Shown here one piece after another: positions 1-7,666 of a stretch of DNA of 64,000 nucleotides; position 1 is the first letter of the stretch, and every line of letters starts with the position of its first letter. The translations under genes were made by a program, and so were the position numbers. The notes beneath the pieces are model-generated. The model searched no databases. It was given only the letters and a program-made list of their open reading frames with translations, and had not been told where the DNA came from. The stretch is taken from NCBI RefSeq assembly GCF_020131355.1, contig NZ_JAHLEL010000038.1, positions 744,001-808,000 of the forward strand, read 5' to 3'. The DNA comes from Pseudonocardia sp. ICBG1293. Lineage in GTDB: Bacteria; Actinomycetota; Actinomycetes; Mycobacteriales; Pseudonocardiaceae.

Positions 1-241
1 GCTGCTCGTCGTCGACCACGGGTCCGTCGCGCCCTGGTCGTGGAACCAGGACCCGGACACCCGCCACCCCGGCGCCGCCGAGGTCGCCGCCGGGCTGGAC
101 CTCGACCCCGAGGGGTGGACCGTCGAGCGCGCCGACGAACCCCGGCGCCGCGCGACCGGCCCCGACGGCCGCACCGCCACGGTCGTCGACACCGTCCTGG
201 TCCTGCGCCGCGCCGGCGCCGCCCCTTCCGACCGGAGCTGA
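1..241 (+). CDS. Class I SAM-dependent methyltransferase, C-terminal fragment
   Basis: The gene enters from the left edge and reads in frame from base 2 to a TGA at 239-241, leaving 79 residues. The fragment begins with a strand of the type LLVVDHGS, continues through a loop rich in Asp, Pro and Trp, and ends with a strand VVDTVLVLRR. This is the usual last part of a Rossmann-fold methyltransferase of the TehB-like or generic class I type. The SAM-binding motif would lie outside the window, so neither substrate nor subfamily can be assigned. The DinB-like gene starts 2 bp after its stop, suggesting one transcript. Confidence 0.6.
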   Translation, partial: LLVVDHGSVAPWSWNQDPDTRHPGAAEVAAGLDLDPEGWTVERADEPRRRATGPDGRTATVVDTVLVLRRAGAAPSDRS

Positions 242-243
242 CC

Positions 244-726
244 GTGCCCCGACACCACGACACCGGCCTTCCGCGCGACGCCGCGGACGAGAAGAGCGTC
301 CTGACCGGGTTCCTGGCCCATCTCCGCGGCGCGGTCGCGGCCAAGGCCGCCGGCGTCCCGGACCCCGCCGCCCGCGAGCCCGGCGTCCCCTCGGGGACCA
401 GCCTGCTCGGCCTGGTCCGGCACCTCACACACGTCGAACGGCACTACCTGCTCGGCGAGGCCGTCCGCGACTGGCCCGCGACCTTCCGGCCGCGCGAGCA
501 GGACACCGCCGAGGACGTCCTGGCCGCCTACCGGGAGGCCGTCGCCCGCGCCGACGCCGTCATCGACACCTGGTCGGACCTGGACCGTCCGGCGCCGGTG
601 CCCGCGGGGCGGAGATCGGCCCCGTCGAGACGGTGGCTGCTGGTGCACATGATCGAGGAGACCGGGCGCCACGCCGGGCACGCCGACATCCTCCGCGAAC
701 GCATCGACGGCTGCACCGGACGCTGA
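244..726 (+). CDS. DinB/DUF664-family protein
   Basis: This 160-residue protein starts at a GTG only 2 bp after the stop of the methyltransferase, so translation is probably coupled. The series LLGLVRHLTHVERHYL, a central AYREAVARADAVI helix and the C-terminal VHMIEETGRHAGHADILRE follow the four-helix DinB/DUF664 pattern, in which three spaced His residues bind a metal. The His of RHLTHVE and those of the EETGRHAGH segment fit that triad. Family members include mycothiol- or bacillithiol-dependent transferases, but most are uncharacterised. The open frame extends upstream to base 40, but that part is a shadow of the methyltransferase. Confidence 0.75.
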   Translation: MPRHHDTGLPRDAADEKSVLTGFLAHLRGAVAAKAAGVPDPAAREPGVPSGTSLLGLVRHLTHVERHYLLGEAVRDWPATFRPREQDTAEDVLAAYREAVARADAVIDTWSDLDRPAPVPAGRRSAPSRRWLLVHMIEETGRHAGHADILRERIDGCTGR

Positions 727-786
727 GGGCCCCGGAGCACGGGGGAGCGGCGCCGGACCACCGGGGCCGTGCGGATGCTCCCGCCA

Positions 787-1773
787 TCAGTGCGGGTCGA
801 CCATGACGACGATCTTCCCGCGCACGCCGCCGGCCTCGACCCGCCGGTAGGCCTCGGCGACGTCGTCGAGGGTGAACCGTTCGTGCACCAGGACTCGGAG
901 GGCGCCGGTCTCGACGAGCGTGGCCAGGGCCGTCAGCTCGCCGGTGCGGGCGTCGTTGCTGAACGGGAACGCCCGACCGGGGTGGTGCTCGGCGGTGGCG
1001 GCGTTGTCGCGCAGGCTGCCCAGGGGGTCGGCGGGGTCGACTCCCAGGGGCACGAGCCGCCCGCCCGGGGAGAGGAGGTCGTACAGGGTGTCGAGCTCGG
1101 TACCGACGAGATCGAGCACGACGTCGAAGGGCGCGAGATCGCGCAGGTCGTCCGGAGCGGTGCGGCGGTGGTCCAGGACGACGTCGGCACCGAGGTCGCG
1201 CACCCAGCGCAGGTTGGCGGCACCGGCCAGCGCGGTGACGTGGGCTCCCCACGCGTGCCCCAGCTGCACGGCGACACTGCCGACGCCGCCGCTGGCACCG
1301 CGCACGAGCAGGCGCTCGCCCGTGGTCAGCTTCGCCAGGTCGCGCAGGGCGTGCGCGGCGGTCGTCCCGACGGCGGGCGCGGCGGCGGCGTCGACGAGGT
1401 CGAGACCGTCCGGGATGCGGGCCAGCTGGTCGCCCGGGACGGCGACGAACCCGGCCATCGCGCCGAAGGCGGAGTGCGGCATGAGACCCCAGACGCGCTG
1501 GCCCACCCGGAACCCGACACCCTCGGTGACCGCGGCCACGGTCCCCGCGAGATCGGTACCCACCCGGGCGGGCAGCGTCCGGCCCCTCAGAGGGTTCAGC
1601 GCCCCGGTGCGGACGAGGTCCTCCCCGCGGCTGGCGGAGGCCGCGGCGACCCGCACCAGCACCTCGCCCGGTCCGGGCCGCGGGACGGGCGCCGTACGGA
1701 CGGTGAGGACCTCGGGGCCCCCGTGACGGTCGTACTCGACGACCCGCATGGTCGCCGGTGTCATGTCCGACAT
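787..1773 (-). CDS. Zinc-independent MDR family oxidoreductase (quinone-oxidoreductase-like)
   Basis: This 328-residue protein has the medium-chain dehydrogenase layout. A GroES-like N-terminal half (VVEYDRHGGPEVL, PGPGEVLVRVAAAS) leads to a Rossmann domain with GASGGVGSVAVQLG near residue 165 and ends with a typical tail, RVEAGGVRGKIVVMV. No structural-zinc Cys cluster is visible, so it belongs with NADPH:quinone reductase or zeta-crystallin-like members rather than classical zinc alcohol dehydrogenases. GAGGAG lies about 6 nt before the ATG at 1773. It is divergent from a TetR gene 43 bp away, a common arrangement in which the regulator controls the reductase. Confidence 0.85.
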   Translation of the reverse strand: MSDMTPATMRVVEYDRHGGPEVLTVRTAPVPRPGPGEVLVRVAAASASRGEDLVRTGALNPLRGRTLPARVGTDLAGTVAAVTEGVGFRVGQRVWGLMPHSAFGAMAGFVAVPGDQLARIPDGLDLVDAAAAPAVGTTAAHALRDLAKLTTGERLLVRGASGGVGSVAVQLGHAWGAHVTALAGAANLRWVRDLGADVVLDHRRTAPDDLRDLAPFDVVLDLVGTELDTLYDLLSPGGRLVPLGVDPADPLGSLRDNAATAEHHPGRAFPFSNDARTGELTALATLVETGALRVLVHERFTLDDVAEAYRRVEAGGVRGKIVVMVDPH

Positions 1774-1803
1774 GTCTGCTCCTCGTGATCACGGTCGTCT
1801 CGG

Positions 1804-1809
1804 TAGCGT
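1804..1809 (+). promoter_or_regulatory. -10 element TAGCGT, leaderless TetR gene
   Basis: TAGCGT ends 7 nt before the GTG at 1817, placing the expected transcription start on the start codon. This spacing recurs at many genes in the window and supports the chosen start. Confidence 0.6.
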
Positions 1810-1816
1810 CGGCGTC

Positions 1817-2563
1817 GTGACCGCGACACCGTCCTCCCCGGGCAACGGCGCCCGAGGGGCGGCGACTCCGGATCCGGCGGAACCGGGAGCGGCATCGGAG
1901 GAGGTCTCTCGGATCCGGCCGCGGCTGCGCAGAGACGCCGAGGCGAACCGGCGTCGCATCCTGGAGGTCGCCGAGCGGGTGCTGCGGGACCGGGGCCACG
2001 ACGCCCCCGTCTCGGCGCTGAGCGAGGCCAGCGGCCTGGGCGCGGCCACGGTCTACCGGCACTTCCCCTCGCGCGATGCCCTGGTGCAGGCCCTGCACCT
2101 GCGGGCGGTGGAGCGCTACGAGCGGGCGGTCGAGGCCGCGGTGGCCGAGCCGGACGCCCTGCGCCGGGTCGAGCGGCTGCTGAGGGTGGAGGCGGCCGCC
2201 CAGGTCGACTGCCGCGCCTGCGGTGACTGGTTCCCCCGAGCCTTCCCCGCACGGGTCCGCGAGCACCGGGCACGTCTTCGCTGCGTGCTGGGCGACTCCC
2301 TCACCGAGGCCCACGCGGCGGGCCTGCTGCGGGATCGGGTCACCGTCGAGGATCTCCTCCTGGCGGTGAGTGCCGTCGACGGTGCCCTGCGCGCCTGTCC
2401 CGACGATCCCGCGGCGGCGGCGCAACGGGTCGTGACGCTGGTGCTGCGCGGGATCCTCGCAGTGGATGCGCAGATCTCCCGGCGGTCGTCGGCTCCCCGT
2501 GGATCGGGCTCCGCGACGAGTGCCGCCGCGAACACGACGGGATGGCGGGCCGACCGTCGCTGA
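1817..2563 (+). CDS. TetR/AcrR-family transcriptional regulator
   Basis: The protein is 248 residues from the GTG at 1817, chosen because of the upstream TAGCGT. The frame is open further upstream, but that part runs into the divergent MDR gene. A disordered N-terminus of about 35 residues precedes a clear TetR DNA-binding domain: RRRILEVAERVLRDRG, then a helix-turn-helix ending ATVYRHFPSRDALVQA. The ligand domain has the pair DCRACGDW, unusual in holding two Cys three residues apart. The last 30 or so residues are Ser/Arg-rich without helical pattern and overlap the convergent VOC gene by 224 bp. The likely target is the neighbouring oxidoreductase. Confidence 0.85.
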   Translation: MTATPSSPGNGARGAATPDPAEPGAASEEVSRIRPRLRRDAEANRRRILEVAERVLRDRGHDAPVSALSEASGLGAATVYRHFPSRDALVQALHLRAVERYERAVEAAVAEPDALRRVERLLRVEAAAQVDCRACGDWFPRAFPARVREHRARLRCVLGDSLTEAHAAGLLRDRVTVEDLLLAVSAVDGALRACPDDPAAAAQRVVTLVLRGILAVDAQISRRSSAPRGSGSATSAAANTTGWRADRR

Positions 2564-3233
2564 CGGTGGACGGAGCCGGTCCCGACGGCTCTGCTGAGTC
2601 CCTTCCCAGCTCGGTGCAGACGCAGACGTTGTTGCCGTCCGGATCGGACAGCACGACGAACGCGGGCGCCCGGCTGTCGTCGACGACACGTCCACCTGCG
2701 GACACCGCGGCGGCGATGCGTCGGTCGGCGACGTCCGGCGGGACCGTCACGTCGAGGTGGAAGCGTTGTCTGCCGGGGTCGGTCGAGTCGCTGGTCTGGA
2801 ACCACAGTGGCGGGAGCTCACCCGTCGGGTCGTCGAGGCTGCCGGTGGTCGCGTCGATCCCGAGCACGGCGCACCAGAACGGTCGGACCGTGGTCGATTC
2901 CGGTGTATCGAGGGCCAGCTCCAGTACCTGCACCCGCTCCGGGCACGGCGTCAACCCGTGCTTCGCGGCGAGCGTGCTGATCTGCCGGGCCAGTACCACG
3001 TCCTGCGCGGTCACTCCGTCGACGTCGTGACTGCGAAGCGAGAGTTGGACGTGGCCGACCCGCAGTTCGACGTTCGGAGGGCGCCGGCCGGACTCCGCGA
3101 CGAGCCGAGCGAGATCGGCCACGAACGCGGCTCCCGCGGTGAACGAACCGGTCGCGAACCCCGTGCGGAGCGCGCCCAGCAGAAGGTTCCAGTCGGCCGG
3201 CTCGATCTGCCGGACCCGGCGACGTCCGGTCAT
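2340..3233 (-). CDS. Pterin-dehydratase-like / VOC (glyoxalase-like) fusion protein
   Basis: This protein has 297 residues. Residues 1-95 resemble the 4a-hydroxytetrahydrobiopterin dehydratase fold (helix, VELRVGHVQLSLRSHDV, VTAQDVVLARQIS). The usual active-site His-His-Pro is replaced by PPNVE, so catalysis there is doubtful. Residues 100-205 form a VOC/glyoxalase-6 type domain (PFWCAVLGID, PGRQRFHLDVTVP, VLSDPDGNNVCVC). Relatives usually stop just after this last strand. Here the frame continues about 88 residues with no domain signal, antisense to the TetR gene, suggesting a lost stop codon. The ATG at 3233 follows TACGAT by 7 nt, which decides the start. Substrate unknown. Confidence 0.75.
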   Translation of the reverse strand: MTGRRRVRQIEPADWNLLLGALRTGFATGSFTAGAAFVADLARLVAESGRRPPNVELRVGHVQLSLRSHDVDGVTAQDVVLARQISTLAAKHGLTPCPERVQVLELALDTPESTTVRPFWCAVLGIDATTGSLDDPTGELPPLWFQTSDSTDPGRQRFHLDVTVPPDVADRRIAAAVSAGGRVVDDSRAPAFVVLSDPDGNNVCVCTELGRDSAEPSGPAPSTVSDGRPAIPSCSRRHSSRSPIHGEPTTAGRSAHPLRGSRAAPASRPVAPPPRDRRDRRAGHRRRHSPPGGDPRR

Positions 3234-3240
3234 GTCGGGG

Positions 3241-3246
3241 ATCGTA
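3241..3246 (-). promoter_or_regulatory. -10 element TACGAT for the VOC fusion gene
   Basis: On the minus strand TACGAT ends 7 nt before the ATG at 3233, indicating a leaderless transcript. Confidence 0.55.
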
Positions 3247-3537
3247 GGACCCGGAATCGACCTACCCGCCTCGATGCACAGGTCATCCCGCCCCGACCGG
3301 ACCGTCCGGCGCGCGCCGCGGGTGGTCGTCGCCGCGACGGCGGTGACAGCAGGTCTCCGGAGGACGGAGTGGCGGTCGGCGTCCAGGCGCTCGGTCCCCG
3401 GGCCGCACGTGGACCGGTCCGCCCACGCCGCGACACCCCGGCTCGTCAGGTCTGCTGCGCGTGGTGCTCCCGGGGAGGGGACGACGAGAAACCGATGATC
3501 ACCCACCACCGGTGACACGGACACGACGAAAACGATC

Positions 3538-3562
3538 CCTCGACCTGTTTCAGCAGGTGAGG
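3538..3562 (-). terminator. Possible terminator after tRNA-Arg
   Basis: An inverted repeat (CCTC-ACCTG, 6-nt loop, CAGGT-GAGG with one bulged base) begins 28 nt downstream of the tRNA 3' end. The downstream sequence on the minus strand contains a short T-run. Confidence 0.45.
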
Positions 3563-3590
3563 GACCGATTGTCGCTGTTGGCACTGGTAG

Positions 3591-3662
3591 TGCCCCCGGC
3601 AGGATTCGAACCTGCGCTCCCGCCTCCGGAGGGCGGTGCTCTATCCCCTGAGCTACGGGGGC
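3591..3662 (-). tRNA. tRNA-Arg (anticodon CCG)
   Basis: The 72-nt minus-strand sequence folds as a cloverleaf. The acceptor stem is GCCCCCG paired with CGGGGGC and the D stem GCTC/GAGC. The anticodon stem CCGCC/GGCGG carries loop CTCCGGA, giving anticodon CCG. The T stem GCAGG/CCTGC has loop TTCGAAT, and the discriminator is A. It reads CGG, a heavily used Arg codon in this genome. CCA is not encoded. A TACTGT box lies 14 nt upstream. Confidence 0.95.
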
Positions 3663-3676
3663 CGTGCGATGGGAGA

Positions 3677-3682
3677 ACAGTA
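3677..3682 (-). promoter_or_regulatory. -10 element TACTGT of the tRNA-Arg promoter
   Basis: TACTGT on the minus strand lies 14 nt before the mature tRNA 5' end, suitable for transcription starting just upstream of the tRNA. Confidence 0.5.
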
Positions 3683-3696
3683 GCGCACGGTGTCGG

Positions 3697-3715
3697 AGCC
3701 CCCGACACGGGGGCT
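3697..3715 (-). terminator. Terminator hairpin after DUF305 gene
   Basis: A perfect 8-bp stem AGCCCCCG/CGGGGGCT with a 3-nt loop starts 5 nt after the DUF305 stop codon. There is no U-run, as is usual in actinobacteria. Confidence 0.65.
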
Positions 3716-3720
3716 GTCGA

Positions 3721-4395
3721 TCAGCCGAGCGGCAGCGGTGCGGCACCGCGCTCGGCGAGCAGCCCGCGCATCAGGTCCGCCTCGGAGTTCTGGGACGACA
3801 GCATCTGCCCGGCCAGGTTCCGCACCTCGGCGGTGTCGGCGTGGTCGCGCCCGTACTCCAGCATCGACACGCCGCCCTCGTGGTGGCGCAACATGAGCTG
3901 GAGGAACTCGACGTCGAGCGCGGTGCCGGGCGGGGTGGCCCGGAAGCGCGCCAGGTCGGCCGAGGTCGCCATGCCCGGCATCGTGGCCGTCCCGCCACCC
4001 GTGCCACCCATGCCGGACATCCCGGCGTGCGCCGACTCCTCCATCCAGGCCATGTGGCCACCGCTGGGCAGGCTCGGTGCATCCCACAGGCCGAGCCAGC
4101 CCTGCATCCGCCCGACCTGCTGGTTCTGGGTGGTCTCGATGTCGAACGCCAGCTGGCGCACCCGCGGGTCGGACGCACGGTCGCGCTCCCAGGACGCCAT
4201 CTCGACGGCCTGGCGGTGGTGCACCGTCATGTCCTGGGCGAAGCCGACGTCGACCGAGCCCGGGTCGGGCACGAACGGCCCGAACACCCCGCGGACGGCG
4301 AGCCCGGCGACGAGCACCGCGGCCAGCGCGACCACGCCCAGCGTGATCGTGAGCGGGTTGCGCAGGGCCGGGGTGTCGTCGGCGGGGCCCGTCAT
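3721..4395 (-). CDS. DUF305 membrane-anchored protein, Met/His-rich
   Basis: The protein is 224 residues from the ATG at 4395. One membrane segment at about residues 14-38 is followed by an exported DUF305 domain with both hallmark motifs, MTVHHRQAVEMA and LRHHEGGVSMLEYG. Between them lies a Met- and Gly-rich stretch (HAGMSGMGG, MPGMATS) of the kind that binds copper in periplasmic proteins. DUF305 proteins are ferritin-like four-helix bundles, often in metal-resistance loci. The gene starts 7 bp after the stop of the DUF3105 gene, so the two form an operon, and a hairpin follows directly. A role in extracytoplasmic metal handling is inference. Confidence 0.85.
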   Translation of the reverse strand: MTGPADDTPALRNPLTITLGVVALAAVLVAGLAVRGVFGPFVPDPGSVDVGFAQDMTVHHRQAVEMASWERDRASDPRVRQLAFDIETTQNQQVGRMQGWLGLWDAPSLPSGGHMAWMEESAHAGMSGMGGTGGGTATMPGMATSADLARFRATPPGTALDVEFLQLMLRHHEGGVSMLEYGRDHADTAEVRNLAGQMLSSQNSEADLMRGLLAERGAAPLPLG

Positions 4396-4402
4396 CGCGC
4401 CG

Positions 4403-5224
4403 TCACTGCCCGGGGGCCGGTGCGGGCGCCGGGGCCGGTGCGGGCTGGCCGGGGACCGCGGGGTCCGGGGCGGGGGCGCCACCCGGGGTCGCGCCCTGGT
4501 TCTCGGGCAGGACCGTCTGCCCGTCGACGGCGGACTGCTCCGGGATCGGCTCGAACGCCGGCGGGTTGTCCTGGTCGAAGCCCTGCCCACCGAGCGCGTC
4601 GCAGGAGGCGCCCACCTCGGGGTGGGTGAACCGGTTGAGCCGCAGCGCGCGGACGAACTGGTCGATGCGCTCGTCGTCGGCGGTCTGGACCTTGAGCTGG
4701 TTGCCCCAGGACTGCAGCGAGATCGGGGCGTCCAGGCCGGGGTAGGGCGACATGACCGTGTACGGCTGACCCTCGACCCGCTGGGCCAGCGCGGCCCGAC
4801 CCGCCTCGTCGAGGGTGTCGGGGTTGTAGGCGATCCACACGGCGCCGTGCTCCAGGGAGTGCACGAGGTTCTCCGAGCGCACCGGGTTCGGGTAGACCAC
4901 GCCGTTGCAGGCGGCCCAGAAGCCGTCGTGCGCTCCGCCGAAGGGCGGGCTGTGGGTGTAGGCGACCCGCTGGAAGCCGAGCACGTGCTGCAGGCCCGGG
5001 TACTCCTGGCTGACGATGCCCGGGATCGCGAGCGCCGGGTTCCGGTTGTCCTCGGAGGGGACCCACTGCTGGTTCTGGTTGCGCTGCACCAGCGGGTAGA
5101 CGATGAACGCCCCCGCCAGCAGCACCAGCACGGTGATCGCCGCGACCATGCCCCAGGGGAACTGGCGCTGGCCGACCGCGCTCGGCATCGACGGTCGCTT
5201 CTTGCCGGACTTGCCGCTGGCCAT
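4403..5224 (-). CDS. DUF3105 membrane-anchored protein
   Basis: This 273-residue protein has a basic N-terminus (GKSGKKRP), one transmembrane helix at about 25-47 and an extracytoplasmic DUF3105 domain. Characteristic pieces are YTHSPPFGGAHDGFW, NLVHSLEHGAVWI and NRFTHPEVGASCDALGG, with conserved His and Cys residues that look metal- or redox-related. The last 60 residues are a Pro/Ala/Gly tail ending in PAPAPAPAPAPG. DUF3105 genes commonly sit beside DUF305 genes in actinobacteria, as here. Function is not established. The ATG at 5224 opens the domain-consistent frame. Confidence 0.85.
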   Translation of the reverse strand: MASGKSGKKRPSMPSAVGQRQFPWGMVAAITVLVLLAGAFIVYPLVQRNQNQQWVPSEDNRNPALAIPGIVSQEYPGLQHVLGFQRVAYTHSPPFGGAHDGFWAACNGVVYPNPVRSENLVHSLEHGAVWIAYNPDTLDEAGRAALAQRVEGQPYTVMSPYPGLDAPISLQSWGNQLKVQTADDERIDQFVRALRLNRFTHPEVGASCDALGGQGFDQDNPPAFEPIPEQSAVDGQTVLPENQGATPGGAPAPDPAVPGQPAPAPAPAPAPGQ

Positions 5225-5280
5225 GGGGGAGTCCTGTTCGTGGTCGGCGGGCGGGTTCGCCCGAGTCTAGGAAGGCCCCG

Positions 5281-7602
5281 TCAGCGGCTCGCCCACCACC
5301 CGTAGGAGCGGTAGTCCGGGTAGGGCGCGAGCAGCGGCGCGACCGGTCGGGTGGTCACCGTGACGCGGTCACCGGTCACGAGCGCCCCGGGCACCGTGAA
5401 CGAGGCCTGGGCCCACGGCTGCGCGTCCGGCAGCGTCCACTCCCCGGCGGGACGGCCGTCGACGTCGACGGCGACGACCCGGGTCCGCTCGCCGGGCAGC
5501 GCGGGACCGGCGCCGATCCGCCCGGTCAGGGTGACCGGCCGCCCGGGGACCGTGCCACCGAGGGTGAACGTCTCCCCGCCGACGACGTGGCGGCCGCTGT
5601 CGGCGACGAGCCGTCCCGGCGCGACGGTGGCGCGGTCCAGCGCCGAGTCCGGCTGCACGCCGAGCACCGGCGGGTCGGTCGTCCAGCCGTGCGCCGCCTC
5701 GTCGGCCATGTCCCCGACGTTCAGGTGGTCGACGACCCGCCCGGGCACCGGCAGGTCGGGTGCCCGCGCGGAGTCCGCGGCGGACCAGTCCGCGCGCCAG
5801 ATGCTCACCCGGTCGCAGCTGCGGTCGATCTGACAGGTCTGCGGTGCCGACGGCGACACCGGCCGGGCGGGGGCGGTCAGCGCGAAGGTGATGACCGGTT
5901 CGGCACCGAGCAGCCCGGCCCGACCGAGGTCGGCGACCGGGACCCCGCCCCAACGGTCGAACACCGCGAACCACCGGGGCCGCTCGGGCTCCGGCAGCGC
6001 CCGCAGCGCCTCGTAGAGGGTGCCCGCCCCGTTCAGCGAGGGCGCCGCCATCCCGTTGGTGGTCAGGCCGACCAGGTCGACGGTGCGGTGCCCGCCGAAC
6101 CAGGCGGCGGCGCCGACGTCGTTGACGGCGACGGCCTCGCCCGGCGGAACGTTCCCGGCGATCCACTGCGCGACGCCGACCGGGCCCTCCCGCATCGCCG
6201 ACGCCTGCTGGCCCAGCCGCACCGCCCAGGCGGGCGTCGCGGCCACGGTGAACAGCAGCACCACCACGAGCAGCCCGCCGCGCACCGCCCGGTGCGGTAC
6301 GAGCCCGGCGCCCAGCACCACGAGCAGGAGCAGCAGCGGCAGGAACGGCTGCAGGTAGCGCAGGTCCTGCCACATCGCGGTGGTCAGGGTGGCGACGGCG
6401 AGCACGACCAGGGTCAGCCCGCCGCCGAGGACCACCGCGAGGATCCGTTCCCCGTGCGCGACGAGCGCGGCGAGGCCGAGCACCACGAGCACCAGCGCGA
6501 GCGGGGCGAGGACGTCCTGCCCGGACAGCCCGGCCAGGGACGCCAGGATCGCCGCGACGTTGCGCTGCACGTGGTCGGCGATCTCCAGCGGCTGGTGCAG
6601 GAAACCGGTGTGCAGCCACGACTTCGCGAGCACCCCGTTGGCCTGCGAGGTCCCGGTGAGCACCCGGAACAGCAGCAGCTGCCCGGCGAACGCCACCACC
6701 GGCAGTGCGACGAGCGCGACCCGGCCCCACGGCGCGGCCCCGCCCGCCCCCGCTCGGTCGGTCCCCGCGCCGCCGGTCCCCGCACCGCCGAGCCCGGCCC
6801 CGCCCTCCCCGTCCGGAGCGGTGCCCTCCCCGTCGCGCCCCTCCCCATCGCCCCTCTCCCTCTCGCACGAGCGGGCCCTTCGTACGAAAGGTTCGGACGA
6901 CGGGCCCGTTCGTGCGACCAGGAGGGGGTGGGCGACCCGGACCCACGCCGGCCGGAGCAGGGTCCAGAGCATCGCGACGACGAACGCGCCGGCGATCAGG
7001 AACCCCTCGGGCCGGGTGAGCGCGAGCAGCGCCGCCACCACCGGCGTCCACCGGAACCGGGGGCGTTCGCGCAGGTAGGCGAGCAGCGTGCCGCTGGTCA
7101 GGGCCGCGAGCAGCCCCACCTCCATCCCGCTGGCCCCGCCCCACAGCAACGGCCCGCACAGCGCCGTGAGCAACCCCGCCCACACCCCGGCGGCACGCCC
7201 ACCCAGGCGGGTGGCGGCGGCGGAGGTGAGGGCCGCGGTGGCGGCGACCCCGGCGACCCCGCCCACGACGGCGACGGCGAGCAGCCACCGGCCGTCGAAC
7301 CCGACCGCGTGCGCGGCGCCGAGCAGTGCCATCCACAACAGGCTCGATGCGCCCGTCGTGATCGGGGCACCGGGCTGGTAGCGCAGCGGCTCGCCGTCGC
7401 CGAACTGCCGGGCGTACTGCAGGTGGATGTAGACGTCGTCGAGCGGCGGGACCAGGCTCCCGTGGTTGTAGGCCAGCGACACCGCGACGAACCCCGCACC
7501 GAGCAGCGCCGCGAGCGCACCGGAACACAGCGCCACGGTCCGCCCGGTCACACCCGGGTGGTCCGTACGCCGGTCGGTGGAGGGAGTCGTCACGTCGGGC
7601 AT
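5281..7602 (-). CDS. Polytopic GT-C-like membrane protein (putative glycosyltransferase)
   Basis: This 773-residue protein has about a dozen hydrophobic segments followed by a soluble C-terminal domain of roughly 250 residues. The first external loop contains PPLDDVYIHLQYAR with two acidic residues (55-56). That is the signature position of lipid-phosphosugar-dependent GT-C enzymes such as arabinofuranosyl- and mannosyltransferases. LTRPEGFLIAG and WQDLRYLQPFLPLL are also typical. A charged Gly/Arg-rich loop at about residues 222-275 contains the product of an inverted repeat (6865-6915). The start ATG at 7602 is divergent from argS. Donor and acceptor cannot be read from sequence; a cell-envelope role is inference. 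Confidence 0.65.
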   Translation of the reverse strand: MPDVTTPSTDRRTDHPGVTGRTVALCSGALAALLGAGFVAVSLAYNHGSLVPPLDDVYIHLQYARQFGDGEPLRYQPGAPITTGASSLLWMALLGAAHAVGFDGRWLLAVAVVGGVAGVAATAALTSAAATRLGGRAAGVWAGLLTALCGPLLWGGASGMEVGLLAALTSGTLLAYLRERPRFRWTPVVAALLALTRPEGFLIAGAFVVAMLWTLLRPAWVRVAHPLLVARTGPSSEPFVRRARSCERERGDGEGRDGEGTAPDGEGGAGLGGAGTGGAGTDRAGAGGAAPWGRVALVALPVVAFAGQLLLFRVLTGTSQANGVLAKSWLHTGFLHQPLEIADHVQRNVAAILASLAGLSGQDVLAPLALVLVVLGLAALVAHGERILAVVLGGGLTLVVLAVATLTTAMWQDLRYLQPFLPLLLLLVVLGAGLVPHRAVRGGLLVVVLLFTVAATPAWAVRLGQQASAMREGPVGVAQWIAGNVPPGEAVAVNDVGAAAWFGGHRTVDLVGLTTNGMAAPSLNGAGTLYEALRALPEPERPRWFAVFDRWGGVPVADLGRAGLLGAEPVITFALTAPARPVSPSAPQTCQIDRSCDRVSIWRADWSAADSARAPDLPVPGRVVDHLNVGDMADEAAHGWTTDPPVLGVQPDSALDRATVAPGRLVADSGRHVVGGETFTLGGTVPGRPVTLTGRIGAGPALPGERTRVVAVDVDGRPAGEWTLPDAQPWAQASFTVPGALVTGDRVTVTTRPVAPLLAPYPDYRSYGWWASR
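6865..6915. repeat. Inverted repeat, 24-bp arms (21/24 matched), inside a CDS
   Basis: Arms at 6865-6888 and 6892-6915 pair at 21 of 24 positions around a 3-nt AGG loop. The core of each arm is CGGGCCC flanked by GCACGA-like and TCGT-CGAA sequences. It encodes residues 230-246 of the GT-C-like protein, in a loop that reads as an insertion between membrane segments. No second copy was seen in this window. Confidence 0.8.
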
Positions 7603-7653
7603 CGTCGCCGGTCGGGCACCGATACCTGCATGAGGGGGCCGGGTGTCCCTCCG

Positions 7654-7659
7654 TAGAAT
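7654..7659 (+). promoter_or_regulatory. -10 element TAGAAT of argS
   Basis: TAGAAT ends 7 nt before the GTG at 7667, indicating a leaderless argS transcript and deciding the start over upstream in-frame codons. Confidence 0.65.
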
Positions 7660-7666
7660 CCGGGTG

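Larger units (their letters stand above)
3234..3590. other. Gene-poor stretch between VOC gene and tRNA-Arg
   Basis: Frames cross this 357-bp stretch, but none has recognisable content. The long minus-strand frame passes straight through the tRNA. I see only the -10 of the VOC gene at one end and a terminator-like hairpin after the tRNA at the other. Confidence 0.6.
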
